Source: Smittium culicis (taxonomy: Eukaryota > Kickxellomycota > Harpellomycetes > Harpellales > Legeriomycetaceae). Taken from it: 12,833 bases of DNA. The notes beneath the pieces are model-generated. The model saw only the letters and a list, made by a program, of their open reading frames with translations. It searched no databases and was not told the origin of the DNA. The stretch spans positions 1 to 12,833 of the forward strand of contig LSSN01003710.1 in assembly GCA_001970855.1 (NCBI GenBank). Direction: 5' to 3'. The position numbers were made by a program, and so were the translations under genes. This document shows, in pieces, positions 1-9,911 of this stretch (position 1 is its first letter; every line of letters starts with the position of its first letter).

Positions 1-59
1 TAATTATAAAATTTAACTTGTTTTATTTTTTCATACTATTTAATTTAAACTTCCACTAG
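1..59 (+). other. 3' end of an upstream intron of the SCYL1-like gene
   Basis: This stretch is T-rich and ends TTCCACTAG at 59, directly before the open SVRD exon. It has a pyrimidine-rich run but no coding look. It is probably the tail of an intron whose donor is outside the window. Confidence 0.5.
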
Positions 60-1617
60 ATCAGTTCGTGATATCTCGAGTAAGGCTATTGTAGTTCTAA
101 TGGCTTCTGTTGAAGAATATTCTAAAACTATGGTAAATATATATTTAATCGTATATCTATACTTACATCTTTTTCTTTTACCCACTTTTTATTACAATTT
201 TAACTCAAATAATCCTTTATAACCTAGCCTGAAACGACAGTAGTTCAAAATGTTGCCCAAAAAAATACTTCAGATCAGCAAAATAGCAGAAATTCTACAC
301 AACAACAAGCTTCTGACTCAAAAGGAGGTTGGATAATGTCTTCATTGGCTAGTGGAGTAAGTGTTCATTTTTTCTTATAACTTTACCTATATTCTCGCGC
401 AATCATTTAAGCTACCAAGCTTACTGAATAAAATGCAAATAAATCCTATAGATTTCAGGTGCTTTAACCTACACAACTAGTTTATCTAAACCTACAGATA
501 AGCCTGGTGGAGAAACCGATAAAAAAGAATCCACAACCAGTGCTGGAATTTCTAGATCAAACTCGGAAGTTAGAGCAGTTTCTAATTTAAATCAAAATCA
601 ACCTACACAAAAGCCAATTATTCCTAAAAGCTCAAATATTAAGACTACCAACCTAAATACTGCCTACAACGACTGGGCTAATGAAGAGGTAAATGGATGG
701 GGTGATGGTGACGATGATATTGATATTGGAAATATTCACAATGATGATTTTAACTGGGATCAAAATGACAGTTTCAGTCCAAGTAATTCAGCTATGTCTA
801 ATAATTTTGGGAAAAAATCTCTTTCATCAAATAAAAACTCGTTGGGTAAGATTTCTATCGCGGAATTATTTTCATATTTATTTTTTTGGACTTGATCAAA
901 ATTCACCTTTAATTAACTTTACAATTGACTCCATTTTTATTAAGGTTTAAAGCAGTCATCAAACAAAAATATTTTACAAAATAGCACCAGTCAGGGTAAG
1001 ATTATATAAAACTATAACTCTGATTTTAGATTATATCATTCTATCTCCATGTACATTATGCCCTAACTATATCTGCTGTTTTTTATTTTTTAAGCAGCTA
1101 AAAATGTTGGAATTAAAGACGAATCATTCAATAGCCTCCACATTTCCGCTTTGAAAAACAATCTTCCAAATAATAATAATATAGATTCGTTTTCTGATTT
1201 AAAAAAGAATGGCAGCTCAAACGATTGGGATGCAGACCCTTCTGATTGGGAGTTTAACTTTAAATCCAACCCCGGAAATGGAGCTAATAGTCCTAAAACA
1301 ACTTCAGATGGAATTAATACCAATATTTTCTCTCAATCAAACTCTTCAATTGATTCGTTTAAAACTTCGCAATCTCCAAAAGTTGTTAGCTCTTTAAAAA
1401 CGTCAAAGCTTCTTAATAAGGTAAATCGCCGTTCTCTCTAATTTATCAAAAATATTTCTGAGTACAGAGAATTATTAAAATATTTACTATACTTTTTTTT
1501 TTGATCGCTTTTTAATTAGCTATTACTCAATAATTTAACCATATTTCATTTTAATAGAAGCCTGCCAGTTCAAGCAGAGTAAAAAATAAACTTGGCGCAG
1601 TCAAACTTAGTAAATAA
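60..1617 (+). CDS. SCYL1: SCYL1-like pseudokinase, 3' end (six exons, 5' partial)
   Basis: Proposed exons are 60-132, 228-356, 452-845, 945-995, 1098-1420 and 1558-1617 (TAA), giving about 342 codons in one frame. Introns are 95, 95, 99, 102 and 137 nt, all GT-AG. The first exon encodes SVRDISSKAIVVLM, matching the end of the HEAT-like region of SCYL1 (VRDxxxKAI). Exon 2 ends in GGWIMSSLASG, like the SCYL1 GWA...SL block. Exons 3-5 are Ser/Asn/Gln-rich with acidic Trp motifs (Trp codons at 674, 698, 755, 1226, 1247). The last exon ends KNKLGAVKLSK, close to the animal SCYL1 tail KLGARKLD. SCYL1 proteins are catalytically weak kinase-like proteins of COPI/Golgi traffic and tRNA export. The kinase domain lies upstream, out of view. 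The acceptor at 58-59 and the exact 5' exon edge are the least certain parts. A fungal Cex1-type homologue would look similar. Confidence 0.72.
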
Positions 1618-1720
1618 ATCAGTAATTAAAGGCTACTACTAAAAAGATCACTGTCTTCAGTATTATGCTCATTAGAGTTTAGTATCATTACGTCTACTCA
1701 ATCAATAAGCTAGCTCAAGA

Positions 1721-1726
1721 AATAAA
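1721..1726 (+). promoter_or_regulatory. candidate polyadenylation signal of the SCYL1-like gene
   Basis: AATAAA lies about 100 nt after the stop codon at 1615-1617 and is the first exact hexamer downstream of it. In sequence this AT-rich such hexamers arise by chance, so the assignment rests on position only. Confidence 0.35.
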
Positions 1727-4014
1727 AATATTAAATGAATATTCTCACAATTTATTTTTAGATTACCTTCTCTTTTTTCTCTAAACCAATCATAATATCT
1801 GATTTTATTATTTAAATATCTAATAATATAGAATTTAAACTAGCAAATATTAACTTTGTTTTAACCCAAGAGCTTAAAAATTTGAATATAATTTTAGTAA
1901 ATAACTAAAAACATCAATCTTTTCTAAAATATAGTTTTTTTAATCGAGTTCATTTCATTTTTTCTTTTATTGCAATATAAACCACAAACACAAGTAAATT
2001 GATTAAATCATTATAAGCTGTATGTGTGAAAATATCTTTATATAAAATTTTTTCAAAATCAGCTAGTAACATTAATAAAAATTTTTTTTTTAGAATTTTA
2101 TTAAAAATAATAGCTACTGAATGGATGTTACAGAAATATCTAGAGTAATTACTTTTCTTTTTTATATATGAGATTATAATTTACACAGCTTTAACCGCTT
2201 AAGAATACCATTCAAGAATATAACTTATTTGACTATCTTTATTTTTATTAGAGAGTGTATATTATTTAGCACAGAACACAATAAAGATGTTTAGATTAAA
2301 TTAAAATAACTATTTCGTGTTTAATTTAATAAAATAAATACACAAAATCGAAGTTTATGCGTCAAAATAAAACTTATTTTACAAAAATAAATTGAAAATT
2401 CAATAAGGTTCATAATGATTTAATATTAAAATTTCATTAAGGCATATATTGCGGAAAACTTTAAATTATATGAAGTTTAGAGAAATTCTATCTATAACCA
2501 AAAATACTCAAAAACGAATAGATTAATCTAAAGGTATATTTATAAAAAATTTATTTAAATTAAAATTTTCATACTTTTTTTATTAATCACTGAAGGATAT
2601 TTCAACATCGTTTTAAAAATAAAAAATTATTTTAGTTATAAGCATTTCAAGTATTTATTGTTATTTTTTAAAACTCTATGTAAAGATTAAAATCCTATAA
2701 TCCAATTTTGGCTCAATTTCTTGTTATATTTATTTTTTTTTAGAAAAATTTTATTAGTTCTTCAAATGTTTCATATAGTTTAGGATACTAATATATCTTC
2801 TTATTTTTTTTATAATTCTAATAATTACCCTAGAATTAAACGTCTATATATTGATTTTTTTTTATAAAACTTTATTTCTCATAATTTAAATGTTAGGAAT
2901 ATTTTTCCATTAAATATTTATGTAGCTTCACAAAATTTGCGATTCATTGATAAAGCGATTACATGAAAAATTGAAATTTGGATTATAAAAGTTAAAAAAT
3001 AGTATACTCATTATAATAAACACAATTTCAAGATTCTATCATAAGTCACCCATAGTAATATAATCTAAAAAATTAAAATAAAAAAAATTGGTTTTTTATT
3101 TGAAAATATAAGGCGTTTAGTTATCATGAAGTAAAACAGTTTAAACGACCTAATTAACCAAGATAAATGATATCTATACTTAATTAAAAGGATAAGTAAA
3201 AAAAAAAACTTGTAAATTTAGTTGAATAAAAATAATCATTTTAATAAATGCTAGAAGATTCTGAAGTTCATATGGATCATTTTTATTTACATCAAAATTA
3301 TATCTAAATAAAGTTTGATAAACGAGTCGTATTAAATCATTATTATATCTTTTCACAATATTATTCGAGATATAATGTAAAAACATAACAAAATCTAATT
3401 ATTCATTTCAAAATACGCTCATAAATTCCAAGAATTTATAAAACTTGTATTTCTAAAATTTTTATCTTAATGATTCCTTTTTATAAATGAAGGCTATAAA
3501 AAATCTGACATTTATGATAAAATTATTACTTTTACTTTAATTAAAACGGTATATAAATGCTATTTTCCAGACAAATACTTAATTTCGTGGCATAAGTCTA
3601 CAATTAGGACTCCATAAAAAATATAAGTATATCCATAGGATATTTTGAGTTTTATCAATATAAAATGTGAAAGAATAATTGTGAAATTGGAGGTTTCCTA
3701 AGTATCTGTTTAAACAGTGGTCTATTATTGAAGAAATTTCTTTTTTTTATCAAAAGAATATTAATTCTTCGTAGTGGGATCGCAAAAGGAGTAGAATATA
3801 TTGTCGGATACCTGTTAATGTAAAAAAAAATAAAAAATAAAAAAAAACTTCAAATAGGAGAATTCATAAATTATAGCATTACAAAAAAAAAAAAAATTAC
3901 CTGCAAACGGTGACTTTCAAAACAAATAGAAAATGATAAAATATTTATTCAGAAAATCTAAACAAAATTAGTTTAGATGTTTTTAAAATTTTAAATTTTT
4001 GTATTTATATTTAG

Positions 4015-4166
4015 TAAGATAAAAAGATAAAAAGCAAAAAAAATTATAAAAACAAAAAACAGAGAAAAAAACCAAAAGATATAAAAAGTCAAAAAAAAAA
4101 AAACAAAGAAAAGGCCCCCGAATTTCCCGAGAATAAAATAATTCAATAGTTTTTTTTTTTTTTTTT
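4015..4166. repeat. A-rich tract facing a T17 run
   Basis: About 100 nt of nearly pure A-rich simple sequence (4015-4115, with A13 at 4091-4103) is followed by a small GC patch, GGCCCCCGAATTTCCCGAG. An uninterrupted T17 follows at 4150-4166. The A and T runs can pair around the GC patch, or they may simply act as a nucleosome-excluding dA:dT tract. No TSD or conserved body supports calling it a retroposon. Confidence 0.5.
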
Positions 4167-4499
4167 CAGCAAATAATTAAAAGATCCTTAAGCTTTATTT
4201 TTACTACTTATTTTATTTAATCATTTAGTTATTAAATAAATCGGTTACAAAACTAATTTTAGTTATTATTAGTACTTTATTCGTTTTAGAGATAAACTAT
4301 TAGCTAATTGAAGCTTATTTGTTAACATTAAACTTGACACTATCTAGATTCTACCTCTAATAGTGCATAATTCAGTTGCGGATTTTTTTGTCTTTTGATT
4401 TTTTACAGAATAATCTTTATGCTTAAGATAAAATTACGCTATCAATGGGGTTCATATATTTATAATAGGTCATTTATTTATTTATTAATTTGCAGATAT

Positions 4500-4522
4500 A
4501 CGGATACCCTTGAGATATCCGT
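4500..4522. repeat. small hairpin, 7-bp arms
   Basis: ACGGATA (4500-4506) and TATCCGT (4516-4522) are perfect inverted arms around a 9-nt loop. They lie in a short patch (about 4491-4610) slightly richer in GC than its surroundings. No function is evident. Confidence 0.35.
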
Positions 4523-6399
4523 TTCAAAGCTAGTACAAAGATGAGTTGGAGAGTTAATGGAAGAAATAATGGACGGTCTCTAGAGTATAAAAGGATCACC
4601 CATCTTTTCTTTTATTTAAATTATAAATTTTGAGAGTTCTAAGTTAATTTTCCTTTTAAATTAGGAAGATTTAAATTGTAATAAAATAAAGCTAAATTCG
4701 AAAGAAAACATAACAAGTTTATATTAAAAAAGCCTAGAGATAAAGGCTAGGTACGTGGAAGAAAAAATATCTACTAAAATTTTCTATTTATTTTTACACC
4801 TAATTTTGTTTAATTGTAATTTTATATAGTATAAACTATAAAAAAAAAAGTCATTTAGTTTTAATTTTATATTTATATGAATATTTTAGTTGTGAATAGA
4901 TCACTAATTTCAGCATTTATGCTAAATACTACCTCTAGAATATTTATGATGGTGACAATAAGCTGTTTCAGCGTATATAATTTTTAAATAAATTATGTTA
5001 TTAGTCTGAATTTACACTTTCTTTTAAGGCGCATTCAAATGTGATCTATTGAATTTATATTTGGATGCTACGAATGATAAATAAATAAGATTTTAGATTT
5101 TGTAAAAATTCGTCCTTGAGCAGCATAATTTATTCTGAGTCATTATGTATCTATATTGTGATGTTTATAAGTTTCAGTAATTCAAAAAAATGCTGAGGAT
5201 AATAATTAATGATAAAAATATACAAAAGATATCCTATTTTATCATAGACCGTTACCTAATTACAAACACCGTTTATTTTGTGCAAACTCGGTACATTAAT
5301 TTCCATGAAATTTCTATCTCAGTGATTAGTTGACGTGATAAATTTAAATTCCAAGATTAATACCCGTTTGAAACATGAAATTTAAAATATATTAATTTTT
5401 AGTCCAACTGGTTATATGAATACTTTTTATATCCAACTAGAACAAAATTATCATTATTTTATAAAATTAAACAAAATTTAGTTATTTCTGTCACTACATC
5501 CATTGAAATTCTCACTATTTAAAAAGTTGCTAATTTTTTTAAAAGAAAATTTTCCTCGAAATTTCAAAAATCTTAAACGATAAAATATTGTAACTAAACT
5601 TGGGGCCATATCAGAATACCGGATTAAAAATAAACTCTCGGGGATATCTAGAGATTTTTTATCAGATTTCTACAAAAAGGGTTGAAAAATTAATTTTGAT
5701 TTTAGTTAATCTTTTACGAAATAGCTAATATGATATTATTTTGACTTTAAAAAAGTTTAACACTTTCGATACTCCTCAAAATTTAATGATTTTTTATAAA
5801 GCAAAGTATAATAATAAATTCGATACGTTGATTATACCCATCATATGATATTACTCTTTATTTTTTGCATTTTTGATAAATACTTTACCTTAATACTTGA
5901 ATAATTAGATGATCGAGACAATAGATATGCAATACGTAAAATTAAATAAAATTTGTATATTAAAATACTAAAGCGAATTCATAATATATAGTTGCTATCA
6001 ACTCATTTTCCGATCTATTATACTAGATTTTATTATTTCGAGCATTTTATAAATAAAATCGAATAATATCGCGTATTTTGTATTAAACTTTATTTAAATT
6101 AAGAAAAAAAAAAAGGAATAATAAAAGCGAAAAATACGGATTCTCAAATTGAAGTTATAAAATAACAGCCATTAAACCCAACAAATTATTTATCCTTAAC
6201 TCCTACATACTATCCGTGAGATATCAGAATCGAATAACATATAAATAAATGATCTTAAATAAAGTAAAGTTTAAAAATAAAACCAATCTTAAGTATTAAA
6301 TTTAAAGAACGAAGATCGAAATGAGTGCCGTAAATTCTATGCCAAAAATTAATCAGGGTTCATGTGGTAAATAAAAAATGCAATGGTCTATGAAATTAT

Positions 6400-6409
6400 A
6401 TACACCAAT
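6400..6409. repeat. target-site duplication, left copy
   Basis: ATACACCAAT is identical to 7059-7068. It directly precedes the poly(T) end of the retroposed block. Confidence 0.7.
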
Positions 6410-6434
6410 CTTTTTTTTTTTTTAATCACGGAAT

Positions 6435-6440
6435 TTTATT
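6435..6440 (-). promoter_or_regulatory. polyadenylation signal inside the retroposon
   Basis: AATAAA on the - strand (TTTATT on +) lies about 11 nt before the A13 tail, at normal cleavage distance. This shows the source RNA was probably an RNA polymerase II transcript. Confidence 0.6.
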
Positions 6441-6988
6441 GGTACGATAACAATAATAGAAAATACGCGGTAAATAAACTAAAAAAATAGAAATTCGGTG
6501 CAAGGCTTACAAAAACTAATATTCTAATACTAATAAATTCCTCTGCCGGTCTACCGTCTGCGTACCTAAAGGGAAATGGGATCAATCTACCAACCGAAAG
6601 ATCCACCCAGGCATTGCTTCAAGTAGGCTGGATGACTGAAGTTACAAGCAGTCATGGAATTAAGCTCGTTCCAACAAAATTGAATTCGTTGAGTTCATTG
6701 AGCTCCTAGTCAGAGCCTACATCTAACAGGATTAATAAAAAATAGGCTCCTACCCAAACGTGGGAATGATCGACCTGGCTCTCCTACAATAAGCTGCTAA
6801 ACGGCTGAGTTCCGTAATGCTGTCGAACGCTGGACTTGTGCACAGATAATGTCTCAGACTGTGCTAAACGAGTCGGTTCCTCCTGTTTCTAGATGGTCCT
6901 TCTCTGGAATCGCTGTCCTCCGAATCGCTGCGCGTTGCCTTCACTATCCCCGACCAAGAATAGTGCAACACTGTGTGAAATTTTAGTA

Positions 6989-7012
6989 TAGTGTACTTAG
7001 AAAAGTACACTA
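6989..7012. repeat. perfect 10-bp hairpin near the retroposon 5' end
   Basis: TAGTGTACTT (6989-6998) and AAGTACACTA (7003-7012) are perfect inverted arms with a 4-nt loop AGAA. They begin about 46 nt from the 5' boundary of the retroposed block, so the source RNA would carry a stable 5' stem-loop. Confidence 0.55.
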
Positions 7013-7058
7013 CATAAGCCCCTAAACCACGGCAAGGTATTTCACTCTTAGGAGTTAA

Positions 7059-7068
7059 ATACACCAAT
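7059..7068. repeat. target-site duplication, right copy
   Basis: ATACACCAAT is identical to 6400-6409. It marks the 5' end of the - strand retroposon. Confidence 0.7.
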
Positions 7069-8060
7069 TATTCAAAAATTTTATTTTACGAATAAAAATG
7101 CGAATTTATAGACTTAATTCAAAAATAATAAAAACTAATTTTGAACTCTTTTTTACCACATAGGTAAAATATAGAACTTATATACAAGGTATACAATCAA
7201 TTAGCAGAAGCATAATAACTACTAGTAAATAATATAAAAACAATATAAGAATTTCTATGAATTCTTCATGATCACTTTATACTACTATGTATAAATTAAA
7301 TTTTAATGTCTAAATTTATATCTAATTTTTAAAAATTCTAATAAACCTAATAAAAATATTAAATGTGAAAAGCCAAAAGACTTTTTTAATTTATTATCGG
7401 CTATTAAAAATATTTTATTTTGCTAATTATTTATTTTGAATAGAAGAAAAACTGTAATTAAAAATTATAATTTTATAGTAAGCTTGTGCTTTCCCAGAAA
7501 AAATAGAAATATTCCCACATCAAGTTTTACATCAATATAAACTAAGAAAATCAAGCATACTATTTATAAAAATCAAGTAAAATTAATAATACTATTAAAT
7601 ACACAAATTATACTTATGGTATTACAATTGTGTATTAAATAAGAAAAGATCTCATAAACATAGCTTTAGTAGACATAAGGAATCATAATCATGAAGCTGC
7701 ATTAATTCATATACTTCAAAGATAATATTTCACTGCCAGCATACCAGAAAAAACTCAATAAATCTATAGTATTATCTAGCTATGTAACAATATTAGAATT
7801 CAAACAATTCTACTAGCTTCATTATTACAACGCATTTATTTTAAATGATTTGCGTAATAACGTTAAATATCTTATAGCTCATTTATACAAATTATTCTTT
7901 ATAGTTAATTTTTGATAGTATATACCTAAAAATTTAATTTATCTGAAATTATCTCCTAGATTTTTTATTATAAGGGTATAATTTTTTTTAAAAGTTTATT
8001 ATCATAAATTATAATTATAAACAGAACGATTTAAAAATATTTCGAAAGTTAAAAAAATAT
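7069..8060. other. AT-rich non-coding stretch
   Basis: I see no gene or recognisable element in this kilobase. The only structure noted is a short inverted repeat, AATACACAA (7598-7606) with TTGTGTATT (7628-7636), which is not beyond chance in such AT-rich DNA. Confidence 0.55.
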
Positions 8061-8684
8061 TTAAAAAAAATGAACATTCAACCAACCCCCCCTCGGCTCT
8101 AGAATTCCATATACACAGATAATTATATACAAATGAGCTAGTGATTCAATTAAATTATTAAGATTACATGATCTGAGCACGCGGATGTCGTTCATAAATT
8201 TTGCAGCATCCTTCTCAATATTTTTGTGGCTGTTCTATCTAAAAGCTAGCTAAATGATTTTTTTGACTTCCACAAGGGGATTGATAATTAGCACCAACAG
8301 GAATTCATTGAAATTCATAAATAAAAATTTTTCGTCAGAATTGATCGGCTTCGGTATGAACCGGCCGATCGTGATAATCGGCGAACTCACGTCGGGGTCC
8401 AGCTCAGAAATATATGATTGGCAGTCTCAGGAACATAAAAGTTGCAGTAGGAGCAAAAAAATTTGAATTTTTGGTCGACGATTTTGATGTTCGTGAGGAG
8501 CTTGATAGTAAGTATTGTTCCCATACGCATTTTATCAATGTTATTTAAGGATCATATTGAGGCCCGAGTAATTATTTATAAAAATTATAGTTAAATTTTC
8601 ACCCGATTTTACTGTATAATCATCACTGGTGGATTTCAGACCGGTTATTTCGTCTTTTCAGCTCGACTATCGTGATTATAGTCT
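8061..8684 (-). pseudogene. C-terminal remnant of the LINE ORF (zinc-binding-like motif)
   Basis: Three overlapping frames on the - strand carry LINE C-terminal character. Segment 8387-8551 reads RMRMGTILT, then CSYC and ETANHIFLSW. That is the RxRTGxFLT block followed by Cys-x2-Cys-x8-His-x4, with Ser where the last Cys is usual. The Cys codons are at 8453-8455 and 8444-8446, and the His codon at 8414-8416. Segment 8250-8405 is open in another frame. Segment 8061-8234 reads EKDAAKFMNDIRVLRS, resembling the AKFLxxIxPLR end of many LINE ORFs. Between 8552 and 8684 the coding signal is broken by stops. I infer that this is the continuation of the reverse transcriptase ORF at 10402, split off by the 1.7-kb insertion. 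The motif match is by eye, so family assignment is moderate. Confidence 0.6.
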
Positions 8685-8691
8685 GTTCTTT
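8684..8691. repeat. possible 8-bp target duplication, left
   Basis: TGTTCTTT abuts the left TIR and matches TGTTTTTT on the right at 7 of 8 bases. Its low complexity limits the weight. Confidence 0.4.
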
Positions 8692-8800
8692 GGGTAAATT
8701 GCAAAAATAGTCAAACTTGATGAGAATTTGCAAAAATAATCAAAATCAAGTGAATATTTGCAAAACTAGTCAAAAAAAAACAATTTAAGCCAATAAAAAT
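8692..8800. repeat. left terminal inverted repeat, three subterminal units
   Basis: The TIR holds three copies of a TTGCAAAAATAGTCAAA-like motif, with TTGC at 8699, 8728 and 8758 (spacing 29-30 nt). It ends in CAATTTAAGCCAATAAAAAT, which matches the inner end of the right TIR at 19 of 20 bases. Its third unit joins the start of one right-hand unit to the end of the next, as if one 30-bp repeat had been lost by recombination. Confidence 0.8.
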
Positions 8801-9326
8801 ATTGAAAGGTCTATTTTGGATATTTTGACTATTTTTCTTTAAATTTCTATATTTAGTTTTTATAATCTACACTATAGCCTTTTCATGACTGGTAGGTAAT
8901 TATTTGGCCAATAATGAACATTTAACTAATTTAATTCTAAAGATAGATAATTTATTGGCTTGCACACCATAGTAGCAAATAATGTACAAACTTAAAACTC
9001 GTAGCAAATAAATAAATTTCATTTTTAACGTATGTGCATATTAAAGGGCTAAACGTATTTTTATTGCTTTGCTAAATTACTAGAAACTATGCGATATTGT
9101 AAAATAAAAAATATTAAAGCTGTTATAAGGCACAATAAAAGCATAAATCATAATAAATTTATGTTCCTTTGCCGTTGTATCAACATCTTAACTAAAAAGT
9201 AAGTGCAATAAATCAACCAACTGAACTGTCTAATAAGCTGTTTCTTCGAGCGAAAGAAATGGAATGTTATAAAAATTCTATATTCTCAGTATTGTAACAA
9301 CATTTCTAGTCTAAAAAAATTATATT
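8801..9326. other. left interior of the TIR element
   Basis: This is AT-rich sequence without coding potential on either strand. I see no subrepeats beyond one further TTGACTATTTTT-like stretch near 8822, and no RNA gene. Confidence 0.5.
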
Positions 9327-9523
9327 TTAACCTTTTCCCGTCCAATAATCATAAAAAAATCGAATTTATTGATTTTTTTATGATTTATAAGCGAATTTAT
9401 TATTTGTTGTTATTTTACAATAAACTAATATCTTTTAAAACCTCAGAGTTAAACATTTTTAATTTAACACTGTTGACTATACTTTATAGATCAAAAAAAG
9501 TCTACTGCTCGCGAAAGGGTTAA
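9327..9523 (+). mobile_element. TTAA-flanked MITE, copy A (piggyBac-like)
   Basis: This 197-bp unit has exact TTAA at both ends (9327-9330 and 9520-9523). Its termini are inverted, CCTTTTCCCGTCC on the left and CGCGAAAGG on the right, fitting the TTAA target and CCCTTT-type ends of piggyBac-family elements. Internal blocks shared with copies B and C include TTTATTATTTG, CCTCAGAGTTAAA (shared with B) and GTTGACTATA with TAGATCAAAAA (shared with C). It has no coding capacity. A private 15-bp hairpin lies at 9347-9385. Confidence 0.7.
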
Positions 9524-9695
9524 ACTTTCATGGTCGGTTGGCTATTTTAAAACTACTAATATAGCCAACAGCGTTAAATTAAAGCACTTTAACTCTGAGG
9601 ATTTAAGAAATACTGGATTTTTGTATTTTAGCAGCAAATAATAAACTTATTATAAATCTGATTTTTATAAAGAGTGTTGGACAGGAAAGGGCTAA
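9520..9695 (-). mobile_element. TTAA-flanked MITE, copy B (inverted, shares TTAA with copy A)
   Basis: This is the reverse-complement relative of copy A. Read on the - strand it starts TTAGCCCTTTCCTGTCCAA and later shows CCTCAGAGTTAAA (9588-9600) and GTTGGCTATA (9560-9569). Its other end uses the TTAA at 9520-9523, which is also the end of copy A, so the two units lie tail to tail. One flank has decayed from TTAA to TTAG. Confidence 0.65.
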
Positions 9696-9911
9696 AAAAA
9701 CCTTAATTCAAATACAAAATTCTTGAATTTTAATTATTTTCATATTAATAACTTTATAAATTTAAACAAAGTATACTTGTCATATAATTAAAATAAAAGC
9801 ATAATGTTAATAATCTAATTATGAATTTAAGCCTAAGTTAACGAAAATTTAATTAAATCAAGCTCTCATGAAATATCGAAGTTGTTGCCAATTAAGGCGA
9901 GTCTTTAGTTT

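Larger units (their letters stand above)
1618..6399. other. AT-rich non-coding stretch
   Basis: Apart from the 3' flank of the SCYL1-like gene I see no gene here. No reading frame of useful length has coding character on either strand, and stops are dense in all six frames. It contains many A and T homopolymers and a few short inverted repeats, listed separately. I found no tRNA-like fold, rRNA segment or tandem array. Confidence 0.6.
6410..7058 (-). mobile_element. retroposed polyadenylated sequence (LINE end, SINE or processed pseudogene)
   Basis: This 649-bp block of clearly higher GC is flanked by a perfect 10-bp direct repeat, ATACACCAAT, at 6400-6409 and 7059-7068. Read on the - strand it ends in A13 (T13 at 6411-6423), and AATAAA lies about 11 nt before the tail. 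Together these are the marks of target-primed insertion of a polyadenylated RNA. Its body has no long reading frame and I do not recognise a family. No clear pol III A/B boxes are visible, which argues mildly against a tRNA-type SINE. It could be the 3' end of another LINE, a decayed LTR-element transcript or a processed pseudogene. Confidence 0.7.

Noticed and set aside
451..458. TTTCAG at 453-458 as the acceptor of intron 2
   Set aside because: Joining there gives GTG CTT TAA, an immediate stop. The TATAG at 447-451 keeps the frame into the long exon.
693..1397. Overlapping frames at 693-950, 1090-1323 and 1209-1397
   Set aside because: They run through introns or are alternative-frame shadows of the SCYL1-like exons.
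3180..3386. 68-residue - strand frame in the AT desert
   Set aside because: Its composition is typical of random AT-rich sequence (Phe, Asn, Leu, Tyr, Ile), it shows no motif, and nothing nearby supports a gene.
6864..7067. 67-residue reading frame on the - strand
   Set aside because: Its start codon lies inside the TSD and it crosses the retroposon boundary, so it is chimeric. It has no recognised domain.
7598..7636. 9-bp inverted repeat AATACACAA / TTGTGTATT
   Set aside because: Arms of this size and low complexity are expected by chance in AT-rich DNA, and there is no element boundary around it.
8254..8547. Plus-strand reading frames with a stretch, KKFEFLVDDFD, vaguely like a retroviral-type protease
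   Set aside because: There is no DTG/DSG motif, and the opposite strand of the same DNA reads as a LINE C-terminus with the zinc-binding-like motif, which explains the elevated GC better.
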